Positions 50,082 to 57,540 of a DNA stretch of 64,000 nt are shown here, one piece after another. Position 1 is the first letter of the stretch. Each line of letters starts with the position of its first letter. The notes under the pieces are model-generated. The model had not been told where the DNA came from. It did not search any database and saw only the letters and a program-made list of their open reading frames with translations. A program made the position numbers and the translations under genes. This stretch comes from Candidatus Rokuibacteriota bacterium (lineage in GTDB: Bacteria > Methylomirabilota > Methylomirabilia > Rokubacteriales > CSP1-6). The stretch covers positions 1 to 64,000 of the forward strand of contig JACPSW010000012.1 of the NCBI GenBank assembly GCA_016193045.1, written 5' to 3'.

Positions 50082-50867
50082 ATGCGACTAGGGCTCGTCG
50101 TGCTGGGCGTGCTGGCGTGGTGGGCTGGGCAGGCTCCGGTGGAGGCCGGGGGGGTCAGGGAAGCCGACGTGGAGTACACCGGGAGCGAGGGGGCCATGCC
50201 GGCGCGCCTCTACATCCCGGAGGGCGTCGGCCGCCGGCCCGGGGTCCTGGTGCTCCACGGAATCGACGGCCCGCAGCCGGCGATTGAGGCGTTCGCGCGG
50301 AACCTTACGGCCGAGGGGTTCGTCAGCTTGACGCCGGATCTCTTCAGCCTGCATGAGTTCGGGTCGGAGGGGCGGGTGGACCACCCGCTCGTCCTGGGCG
50401 ATCTGGCCGGGGCGCTGGCGTTTCTGAAGCAGCTCCCCGAGGTGGATCCGGCCCGCATCGGTGTGGTTGGATTCTCATTCAGCGGCAGGCTCGCGGTGCT
50501 GGCGGCGGCGCTCCACCCGGAGATCCGGGCGGCAGTGGACTACTACGGGGTGGCCTCCTTCCAGGCGCTCGCCGGCCGGCGCGAGATCGGCGGCCGCGCG
50601 CTCCGCAGCACGCCTCTCACCGAGCGCATGGGCGCCATCGGGGCCGCCGTCCTCATCCAGCACGGCGAGGCGGACCAGACGGTTCCCGTCGAGCAGGGAC
50701 GCCTCCTCCATGGGGCGCTGACCGGGGCCGGGAGGCGGAGCCTCCTCTACACCTATCCGGGGGCCGATCACGTCTTCAACTTCCCGGGCGGCCGGCACCA
50801 CGCCGAGGCGGCGCGGCTGTCCTGGGAGCGGACCCTGGCCTTCCTCCGCGAGCACCTCGCGCGCTAG
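50082..50867 (+). CDS. Exported dienelactone hydrolase-family protein with Ser nucleophile
   Basis: A 261-residue dienelactone hydrolase-like alpha/beta hydrolase with a signal peptide (residues 1-23). The nucleophile region reads GVVGFSFSG with Ser132 where true dienelactone hydrolases have Cys (GFCxGG); the acid is in QHGEADQTVP and the His in YPGADHVFNF. The Cys-to-Ser change and the export signal suggest an esterase or carboxylesterase-like role outside the cytoplasm. The ATG is nearly on the predicted transcription start. Confidence 0.82.
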   Translation: MRLGLVVLGVLAWWAGQAPVEAGGVREADVEYTGSEGAMPARLYIPEGVGRRPGVLVLHGIDGPQPAIEAFARNLTAEGFVSLTPDLFSLHEFGSEGRVDHPLVLGDLAGALAFLKQLPEVDPARIGVVGFSFSGRLAVLAAALHPEIRAAVDYYGVASFQALAGRREIGGRALRSTPLTERMGAIGAAVLIQHGEADQTVPVEQGRLLHGALTGAGRRSLLYTYPGADHVFNFPGGRHHAEAARLSWERTLAFLREHLAR

Positions 50868-51028
50868 AGGCGGCCCCCCAGCTCGGTCGCGGCGCGGATG
50901 GCGTCCCCGATCGAGCCCGCCCCCGCGCAGTCGCCGACGGCGTGCACCCTCCACCCCTCCGCCTCGAGGGCCCGCCGGAGCGTGTCCTCCGTGACGACGC
51001 CGAGGGCCGCGACCACGACGGCGTTCAT
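50864..51028 (-). pseudogene. C-terminal remnant of an FadH/enoate-reductase-type flavoenzyme
   Basis: The minus strand encodes 54 residues (MNAVVVAALGVVTEDTLRRA and onward, ending AATELGGRL) that look like the very end of an NADH:flavin oxidoreductase/2,4-dienoyl-CoA reductase: a PDAVVVA-like strand, then VHAVGDCAGAGSIGDAI, the FAD-binding GDC segment near the C-terminus. Upstream the frame is closed by a TAG and resemblance stops, about 65 bp from tRNA-Ala. The rest of the 650-residue enzyme is missing. It shares 4 bp of its stop region with the opposing hydrolase gene. Confidence 0.6.
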
Positions 51029-51057
51029 GGCTCTCGCCCTCGAGCGGAGAGGGAAAC

Positions 51058-51083
51058 GGGGCTACGGATTGCTCCGCAGCCCC
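51058..51083 (-). terminator. Terminator of the tRNA-Ala transcript
   Basis: On the minus strand GGGGCT and AGCCCC enclose CGGA-GCAA-TCCG, followed by GTTTCCCT. The hairpin lies 11 nt past the 3' end of tRNA-Ala. Confidence 0.55.
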
Positions 51084-51093
51084 GCAGGAGACC

Positions 51094-51169
<76 letters not shown>

Positions 51170-51289
51170 ACCGCGTCGGCTACGTTACCGGGCAGGGGTG
51201 GATTTGTCAAGGATTGGCCGCAACTTGCAGGCGTGTGAGGGGTTGGTCCAGGGGCGTCAGGACACGCTGTGACCTGGAGAACATCCGAG

Positions 51290-51376
51290 TGGTGCCGGGG
51301 AGGGGATTCGAACCCCTACGCCCTCGCGGGCACCGCGTTTTGAGCGCGGCGAGTCTACCAGTTTCTCCACCCCGGC
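51290..51376 (-). tRNA. tRNA-Leu (anticodon CAA)
   Basis: Minus-strand class II cloverleaf: acceptor GCCGGGG/CCCCGGC, anticodon stem CCGCG/CGCGG with loop CTCAAAA (anticodon CAA), long variable arm TGCCCGCGAGGGCGT, T-arm AGGGG-TTCGAAT-CCCCT, discriminator A and encoded CCA (51290-51292). Confidence 0.95.
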
Positions 51377-51409
51377 TCTTTTCCGTTCGGCGGACCTTGA
51401 GGCAGTGAC

Positions 51410-51772
51410 TGGTATAGTACCGCCAGGCGAATCGTACAGCCAGCCAACCCTCGGCCTTCCAACGGGATGTTTGCCAATGTGTCCGAGCGGCTTGCCGTGC
51501 CCATACGAATCGCGGCGCCGCGGCGCGCCGGTTCCGTGGGTCGAACGCTCTAGGTCGTTTTCCGCCTTGACTTCCTGGAGGCCACGGCGTTGACTGGGGG
51601 TGTGGAGAGTCCACCGGACATAGTCGGCGCGCCGTCGGTGGTTCAGTCCCCGGCGGCGCGCAACGGATAGCCCGAGAGGGTTGAGTTCCCGGCTCGTGCC
51701 GGGACGCGCGCGGGCAGAGTTCCGCGCCATCAATCGCGAAAGCCCGGTGCCTGTTCACCGGGCTTTTCCTTT
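51410..51772 (+). other. Gene-free stretch with promoter and terminator: candidate non-coding RNA
   Basis: Between tRNA-Leu and nuoA, 495 bp hold no convincing protein gene. On the plus strand an extended -10 box TGGTATAGT (51410-51418) and a strong terminator at 51739-51772 bracket about 350 nt with several GC-rich inverted segments (for example around 51510-51535 and 51685-51705). No plus-strand gene ends just before this terminator, so a stable RNA is a reasonable guess. It does not show the conserved cores of tmRNA, RNase P RNA or SRP RNA that I could recognise. Confidence 0.35.
51739..51772 (+). terminator. Intrinsic terminator before the nuo operon
   Basis: AAAGCCCGGTG (51739-51749) and CACCGGGCTTT (51756-51766) form an 11-bp stem with a 6-nt loop, followed by T-rich sequence to 51772. 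The T-tail favours plus-strand termination. Confidence 0.8.
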
Positions 51773-51827
51773 GTCCGGCGGGCGTTTCGGGCGCGCCGGC
51801 GACCGCCTTCCGGGGGTCTGGCCGGTG

Positions 51828-51836
51828 TGGTATAGT
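51828..51836 (+). promoter_or_regulatory. Extended -10 promoter of the nuo operon
   Basis: TGGTATAGT lies 35 nt upstream of the nuoA GTG, with TTCCGG 17 bp before it as a weak -35. The same 9-mer occurs at 51410. Confidence 0.5.
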
Positions 51837-51871
51837 CGGGCGGATTTCCGAGTCGCCCGGGGAGGAACGCT

Positions 51872-52221
51872 GTGTCTGGCTACCTGCCTGTGCTGATCTA
51901 CGGAGTGATCATCCTCGCGTTCGCGGTCCTTTCTCTCGCCTTGGCCGCGCTGCTCCGGCCGAGCCGGTCCTACGACGCCAAGCTGCAGAACTATGAATGC
52001 GGCGCCGAGCCCATCGGGGAGGCATGGGTCCAGTTCCCCGTCGGGTTCTACCTGGTGGCGCTGGTGTTCCTCCTCTTCGACGTCCTGGCGGTCTTTCTCT
52101 TCCCCTGGGCGCTGACGCTGCGAGGCCTGGGGATGGCGGCCTTCTGGGCCATGGCGCTGTTCCTCGGCATCCTCTCTCTCGGCTGGTTGTACGCCTACCG
52201 CGAAGGGCTCCTCGATTGGAA

Positions 52222-52225
<4 letters not shown>
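51872..52225 (+). CDS. nuoA: NADH-quinone oxidoreductase subunit A
   Basis: A 117-residue membrane subunit with three hydrophobic segments and the family motif [33 protein letters not shown] (landmarks YECG and the acidic FDV) in its central part. It belongs to the quinone-proximal membrane arm of complex I. GTG 51872 follows GGGGAGGAA. Its stop overlaps the nuoB GTG. Confidence 0.95.
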
Positions 52226-52854
<629 letters not shown>

Positions 52855-52858
52855 CGCC

Positions 52859-53311
52859 GTGACCCCCGACCGCGCGATCTCCCTGATCAAGGAGCGGTTT
52901 GGCCTGGAGGCCGCCGGCGAAGGCCGGTCGCTTACGGTCGAAGGGGTTCCCGTCGAGGGCTGGCAGGAGTTCTTCGACTTCGCCAAGGAAACGCTCGGTT
53001 GCCGCTTCTTCTCGTTCCTCACGGCGGTGGACTGGAAGGAGCAGGGGGTCGAGGTGGTCTGCCGCGTCGAGAATCTGGACGAGGGCGTGGGGATCCTGGC
53101 CAAGTGCCGGCTGGGGGCCGACCTCCGCTGTCCGACGCTCACCGGGCGCTACCGGGGCGCGGACTGGATGGAGCGCGAGTGCTACGACATGTTCGGGGTG
53201 CGCTTCGAGGGCCACCCCGATCTGCGCCGCATCCTGCTGTCGCAGGACTGGGAGGGCCACCCGCTCCGGAAGGACTACGCGGTGGACACGCCTCATGCGC
53301 CCTACCGATAG
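52859..53311 (+). CDS. nuoC: NADH-quinone oxidoreductase subunit C
   Basis: A 150-residue 30-kDa-type subunit of the complex I connecting module, from GTG 52859. Conserved end: [32 protein letters not shown], with DWxERExxDMFG as the family signature (about residues 100-112), then GHPLRKDY. It is not fused to NuoD. The following gene is not a nuo gene. Confidence 0.93.
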   Translation: MTPDRAISLIKERFGLEAAGEGRSLTVEGVPVEGWQEFFDFAKETLGCRFFSFLTAVDWKEQGVEVVCRVENLDEGVGILAKCRLGADLRCPTLTGRYRGADWMERECYDMFGVRFEGHPDLRRILLSQDWEGHPLRKDYAVDTPHAPYR

Positions 53312-53320
53312 GAGTGAGCC

Positions 53321-53965
53321 ATGATTTATGAGCTGCGGACCTACACGCTGATCCCCGGCACGCAGGCCGAGTACCTCCAGCTCTCGCGCGACATCGGGCG
53401 CAAGGTCCGCGGCGACAGGTACGGCAAGCTCGAAGGCGCCTGGACGACCGAGTTCGGCACCCTGAACCAGTACGTGCACCTCTGGAGCTTCGCCGATCTG
53501 AACGAGCGGGAGCGGCTGCGCCGGGCGCTGGGGCAGGACGAGCGATGGACGAAGGAGTACCTCCCGAAGATCCGCCCCCTGTTGCTCGCCCAGGAGAACA
53601 AGATCCTGTACGCCGTGGACGGCGTTCCGCTCACGCGCCCCATCGGCGTCGGCAGCCACGTGTTCGAGCTCCGGACCTATCGGACCCACGTGGGCAAGGC
53701 GCCCGCGTGGCTCGGCCACTTCAAGGAGATTCTGCCGGTCCGGGAGAGACACTCGAAGATCGTCGGCATGTGGACCACCGACGTCGCCCAGCTCAACCAG
53801 GTCGTCCATCTCTGGGCGTACAACGACCTGAATCACCGCGCCGAGGTGCGCGCGAAGGTCATGCAGGAGCCGGAGTGGCAGGCGTTTCTCAACAAGGGAT
53901 TACCGCTGCTGGCGGAGATGCAATCCATCATTCTGACTCCGACGGAAACGTCGCCGCTCAAGTAG
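53321..53965 (+). CDS. Double NIPSNAP-domain protein inside the nuo operon
   Basis: A 214-residue protein made of two NIPSNAP repeats (about residues 1-104 and 112-213). Each begins with an ELRTY strand (YELRTYTLIPG, FELRTYRTHVG) and has a matching middle (GAWTTEFGTLNQYVHLWSFADL, GMWTTDVAQLNQVVHLWAYNDL), showing internal duplication of a ferredoxin-like dimeric alpha/beta barrel fold. Biochemical roles of bacterial NIPSNAP proteins are poorly known. It sits between nuoC and nuoD, 9 nt after nuoC and 3 nt before nuoD, so it is certainly co-transcribed with complex I. Confidence 0.88.
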   Translation: MIYELRTYTLIPGTQAEYLQLSRDIGRKVRGDRYGKLEGAWTTEFGTLNQYVHLWSFADLNERERLRRALGQDERWTKEYLPKIRPLLLAQENKILYAVDGVPLTRPIGVGSHVFELRTYRTHVGKAPAWLGHFKEILPVRERHSKIVGMWTTDVAQLNQVVHLWAYNDLNHRAEVRAKVMQEPEWQAFLNKGLPLLAEMQSIILTPTETSPLK

Positions 53966-53968
53966 CAC

Positions 53969-55132
53969 ATGCCCGACCTGGAAGCCCGCAAGGTCATCGA
54001 GCTCGGCTACGGGGGGAGCGAGCGCCTCGTGATGAACATGGGGCCCCAGCACCCCTCCGCCCACGGGGTCTTCCGGATGATCCTCACCCTCGAGGGGGAG
54101 ACCATCGCGGCCATGGACTCGGTGATCGGCTACCTCCACCGCTGCCACGAGAAGCTCGGCGAGACGCTCACCTACGCCCAGTACCCGTCCATCGCGTCCA
54201 AGACGGACTATGTGGCCGCCATGACGTCGGAGCTCGCCTACGTCCTGGCCGCCGAGAACATCGGGAAGATCGAGGTTCCCAAGCGCGCCCAGCACCTTCG
54301 AGTGCTCGTCGCGGAATTGCAGCGGATCGCCTCGCATTGCCTCTGGCTCGGCACGTGGTGCCTGGACATGGGGGGCGCGCTCGGCGGCGGCGCCACCGTG
54401 TTCCTCTACTGCTTCCGGGAGCGGGAAAATGTCTTGGACCTGTTCGAGTCCCTGACGGGCGCGCGCCTCCTCTACGGCTTCCACCAGGTCGGGGGGACGC
54501 GCTACGACCTGCCGGAGGGCTGGGCCCAGCGCTGCCGCGACACGATGACCGTCATCGACCGGCGGCTCGACGAATACGAGGACATGCTCGAAACGAACAC
54601 GGCGTTCCAGGTCCGCTCCCAGGGCGTCGGCGTCGTCTCGAGGGAGCTGGCCCAGGAAGTCGGCATCGCGGGTCCGCTCCTCCGCGGGTCGGGGGTGGAT
54701 TTCGACATCCGACGCGACGACCCGTACTCGTCCTACGGGGATTTCGACTTCAGGATTCCCGTGGAGACGGCCGGCGATTGCTACGCGAGATACCGGGTGA
54801 GGATGCAGGAGTTCAGGGAGTCCAGCAAGATCGTCCGCCAGGTCCTGGACGGGCTGCCCGAGGGGCCCATCTCCTCCAAGCCGGCGTTGAAGTCGGTGGG
54901 ACAGGTGAGGATCCCGAAGGGCGAGGGCTACGCCCGGGTCGAGGGGCCGCGCGGCGAGGTCGGGTGCTACCTGATCGCCGACGGCGGGCCCAAGCCGTAC
55001 CGGATGAAGTGGCGCGGGGCGTCCTTCTCGAACCTCGCGATCCTTCCCCACATCGTGCCGGGCCACAAGGTGGCCGACGTGGTCGCGATCATGGGATCGG
55101 TGGACCCGGTCTTCGGCGAGGTGGATCGCTGA
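53969..55132 (+). CDS. nuoD: NADH-quinone oxidoreductase subunit D
   Basis: A 387-residue 49-kDa-type subunit, descended from a [NiFe]-hydrogenase large subunit and lining the quinone pocket. Conserved landmarks: MNMGPQHPSAHGVFRM (residues 22-37, with the quinone-site His), GYLHRCHEKLGE, QRIASHCLWLG and the C-terminal GSVDPVFGEVDR. Its stop overlaps the nuoH ATG. Confidence 0.95.
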   Translation: MPDLEARKVIELGYGGSERLVMNMGPQHPSAHGVFRMILTLEGETIAAMDSVIGYLHRCHEKLGETLTYAQYPSIASKTDYVAAMTSELAYVLAAENIGKIEVPKRAQHLRVLVAELQRIASHCLWLGTWCLDMGGALGGGATVFLYCFRERENVLDLFESLTGARLLYGFHQVGGTRYDLPEGWAQRCRDTMTVIDRRLDEYEDMLETNTAFQVRSQGVGVVSRELAQEVGIAGPLLRGSGVDFDIRRDDPYSSYGDFDFRIPVETAGDCYARYRVRMQEFRESSKIVRQVLDGLPEGPISSKPALKSVGQVRIPKGEGYARVEGPRGEVGCYLIADGGPKPYRMKWRGASFSNLAILPHIVPGHKVADVVAIMGSVDPVFGEVDR

Positions 55133-56109
55133 TGCGGGACGTCATCGCCGCCTTCATTCTTCTCAACGCGGTCGTCCTCATCGTCACGTACCTCACCTAC
55201 GTCGAGCGCAAGTTCGCCGCCCGGATGCAGTCGCGGATCGGGCCCTACCGCGTGGGGCGCCCCCACGGCTGGCTCCAGCCCATCGCCGATGCCATCAAGC
55301 TCTTGATCAAGGAGGACATCATTCCGGCCCTGGCGGACCGCCCGGTCTACAACCTGGCGCCGATCGTCTTCCTGATCCCGTCGCTCCTCATCTTCGCCAC
55401 GATCCCCTTCGCCCCGGGACTCGGCCTGGCGGACCTGAATATCGGGATCCTGTTCTTCCTGGCCGTCTCGTCCCTGGAGATCGTGGGGTTGTTCATGGCC
55501 GGCTGGGGCTCCAACAACAAGTACGCGCTCCTGTCCGTCATGCGGGCGGTCAACCAGATCATCTCCTACGAGGTGCCCTTTGTCCTGACCGCGCTGATTC
55601 CGGTGGTCCTGGCCGGGTCGCTCCAGCTTTCCGCCATCGTCGAGGCGCAGCGGGGGCTTTGGTTCGTAGCCTATCCTGTCATCGGACAACTGGCGTTCGT
55701 CGCGTTCATCGTCGCCACCATCGCCTCGGAGAACCGGGTGCCCTTCGACATCCTCGAGGCCGAGTCGGAGCTGGTGGCGGGCTTTCGCGTCGAGTACAGC
55801 GGGATGAAGTTCGCGCTGATCCAGCTGGCGGAATACACCCACATGTTCGGGGTCTCCTGCCTCGGCACGCTGCTCTTCCTCGGCGGCTGGCTCGGGCCGG
55901 GGAGCGCCCACCCCGGCTGGGGGGCCGTCTGGTTCCTCCTCAAGGCCCTCTTCATCTTCCTCCTCGTGACGTGGGTGCGCTGGAGCTTCGTCCGGATCCG
56001 GGTGGATCAGATCCTGGGGCTCTCCTGGAAGGTGCTGCTGCCGGCGACATTGATCCTCCTCATGGCCACCGGGTTCTGGGTGGCGTGGAGCAGCGGCCAT
56101 GTCGCGTAA
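55132..56109 (+). CDS. nuoH: NADH-quinone oxidoreductase subunit H
   Basis: A 325-residue membrane subunit joining peripheral and membrane arms. Landmarks: YVERKFAARMQSRIGPYRVG (about residues 24-43), the quinone-site loop NRVPFDILEAESELVAGF (about 205-222; many homologues have DLPEAE at this place), and FVRIRVDQILGLSWK. ATG 55132 shares the A of the nuoD TGA. It overlaps nuoI by 11 nt. Confidence 0.95.
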   Translation: MRDVIAAFILLNAVVLIVTYLTYVERKFAARMQSRIGPYRVGRPHGWLQPIADAIKLLIKEDIIPALADRPVYNLAPIVFLIPSLLIFATIPFAPGLGLADLNIGILFFLAVSSLEIVGLFMAGWGSNNKYALLSVMRAVNQIISYEVPFVLTALIPVVLAGSLQLSAIVEAQRGLWFVAYPVIGQLAFVAFIVATIASENRVPFDILEAESELVAGFRVEYSGMKFALIQLAEYTHMFGVSCLGTLLFLGGWLGPGSAHPGWGAVWFLLKALFIFLLVTWVRWSFVRIRVDQILGLSWKVLLPATLILLMATGFWVAWSSGHVA

Positions 56110-56629
56110 CGGGACGACGGGCTTCTGGGGGGACACCTGGCAGACGGCCCGCGCCGTGGCCTGGGCCATGTCGGTGACCCTGAAGAACCTGTTCAGAAAG
56201 CCCGTGACGGTCCACTACCCGGACGTCGTCCGCCCCTACCCCGACCGCCTGCGCGGGATCCTGGCGCTCGCCTACGACGAGACGGGGGAGGAGGCCTGCA
56301 TCGGCTGCCGGCTCTGCGAGTACGTCTGCCCGCCCCAGGTGATCAAGGTGGAGATGCTGAAGCGGGAGAAGCGCAATTACGCGAAGACCTTCACCCTGGA
56401 GCTCTACGCCTGCGAGTTCTGCGAGCTCTGCGTCCAGGTCTGCCCCACGGACGCCATCATCATGCTGAAGAGCTTCGACCTGGCCACGGGGGACCGCCGC
56501 GAGCTGCTCCTCGACAAGGACCGCCTCCACGCCCTGGGCAAGCAGTTCGAGCCGTCGTGGGCGACGGGGAACAAACTCAGGGAGATGCAGCGGCCGCCCA
56601 AAGCGGCCAAGGCGGAGGCCCAAGAGTGA
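56099..56629 (+). CDS. nuoI: NADH-quinone oxidoreductase subunit I
   Basis: A 176-residue ferredoxin-type subunit with two [4Fe-4S] motifs: CIGCRLCEYVCP (about residues 66-77) and CEFCELCVQVCP (about 105-116), carrying clusters N6a and N6b. The amphipathic N-terminal helix docks on NuoH. The C-terminus is Lys/Ala-rich. The stop overlaps the nuoJ GTG. Confidence 0.95.
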   Translation: MSRNGTTGFWGDTWQTARAVAWAMSVTLKNLFRKPVTVHYPDVVRPYPDRLRGILALAYDETGEEACIGCRLCEYVCPPQVIKVEMLKREKRNYAKTFTLELYACEFCELCVQVCPTDAIIMLKSFDLATGDRRELLLDKDRLHALGKQFEPSWATGNKLREMQRPPKAAKAEAQE

Positions 56630-57120
56630 GCCTCGAGGCGGCGGGCTTCTGGGGGCTGGCCCTGGTGCTCCTGGCCTCCAGTCTCGCCGTCGTCCTTTCC
56701 AAGAATCTCTTCCACTCGGTCCTCTACCTGGCCGTCGCGCTCGTCGCCACGGCCGGCGTGTTCCTCCTCCTCCAGGCCGAGTTCCTGGCCGCGGTCCAGG
56801 TCCTCCTCTACGCCGGCGGCGTGGTCACGATCGTGGTCTTCGCCATCGTGGTCACGGAGCGGCTGGTGGGGGAGCGGCTGGCCCAGACCAACCGGGGCGT
56901 CTTCACCGGGGGCCTCGTCTCCCTCGTCGTGCTGGTCATCCTGGTGCTCTCCCTTTGGCGCGCGGACCTCCCCCGGACCGCGCCCCCCCCGCCGGCGGAT
57001 CTGACCCAGGCCATCGGGCGCGACCTCCTGACCCGCTTCGTGCTCCCGTTCGAGCTCCTGGCGGTGCTCTTCCTGGCGGGGCTCCTCGGCGCGCTCTTCT
57101 TCGCGCGGAAGGAGGAGTGA
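56626..57120 (+). CDS. nuoJ: NADH-quinone oxidoreductase subunit J
   Basis: A 164-residue membrane subunit with five hydrophobic segments; landmarks NLFHSVLYLAVALVATAGVFLLLQAEFLAAVQVLLYAGGVV (the pi-bulge TM3 region, residues about 24-64). GTG 56626 overlaps nuoI (GTGA), and its TGA shares an A with nuoK. Confidence 0.93.
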   Translation: MSLEAAGFWGLALVLLASSLAVVLSKNLFHSVLYLAVALVATAGVFLLLQAEFLAAVQVLLYAGGVVTIVVFAIVVTERLVGERLAQTNRGVFTGGLVSLVVLVILVLSLWRADLPRTAPPPPADLTQAIGRDLLTRFVLPFELLAVLFLAGLLGALFFARKEE

Positions 57121-57419
57121 TGGGGCTCCAGCCCTACCTCATCCTGGCGGCCTGCCTCTTCACGATCGGCCTCTTCGGCGTCTTGACGCGGCGGAACGCC
57201 ATCGGGATCCTCCTGGGCATCGAGCTGATGCTGAACGCGGTCAACGTGAATCTCGTCGCTTTCGCGCGCTTCACGGGCGAGACGGCGGGACTGATCTTCA
57301 CGCTGTTCACCATTTCCATCACCGTCGCCGAGGTCGCGCTGGGGCTTGCCATCGTCATTTTGATCTTCCGGGTCCGGCGCACGGTGGAAGCGGATCAGTT
57401 GCATCTCTTAAAAGGCTGA
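57120..57419 (+). CDS. nuoK: NADH-quinone oxidoreductase subunit K
   Basis: A 99-residue three-helix MrpC-like subunit. The proton-channel glutamates are visible in LLGIELMLNAVNVNLVAF (about residues 31-48) and TVAEVALGLAIVI. The last codons already belong to the first unit of the 16-bp tandem repeat that fills the space to nuoL. Confidence 0.95.
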   Translation: MGLQPYLILAACLFTIGLFGVLTRRNAIGILLGIELMLNAVNVNLVAFARFTGETAGLIFTLFTISITVAEVALGLAIVILIFRVRRTVEADQLHLLKG

Positions 57420-57536
57420 TTTCACTAAAGGCTGATTTCACTAAAGGCTGGTTTCACTAAAGGCTGATCTCACTAGGCTGAGTTCACGAAGGGCTGAGTT
57501 CACGAAGGGCTGAGTTCACTCAAAGGCTGATCGCGC
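57411..57536 (+). repeat. 16-bp tandem repeat array between nuoK and nuoL
   Basis: Eight consecutive units of the type AAAGGCTGATTTCACT: units 1 and 2 identical, 3 and 4 with single changes, 5 shortened to 14 bp, 6 and 7 of the form AAGGGCTGAGTTCACG/T, and a last diverged unit ending at 57536. The array starts within the nuoK stop region and ends 4 bp before the nuoL ATG. Every unit contains TGA and an AAGG core. Confidence 0.93.
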
Positions 57537-57540
57537 CCAC

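Noticed and set aside
51470-51560. tRNA-Ser-like stretch on the plus strand (GTGTCCGAGCGG D-arm-like, GTGGGTCGAAC T-arm-like)
   Set aside because: No matching acceptor stem, no proper anticodon stem and no CCA; at best chance similarity or a decayed gene.
51410-51772. tmRNA or RNase P RNA gene
   Set aside because: No tRNA-like 3' end with TTCGA T-loop and CCA, no tmRNA 5' consensus, and none of the conserved RNase P core sequences were found.
57411-57536. Repeat array resembling a CRISPR
   Set aside because: Units of 16 bp are directly adjacent, with no spacers between them and no cas genes nearby; it is a plain tandem repeat.
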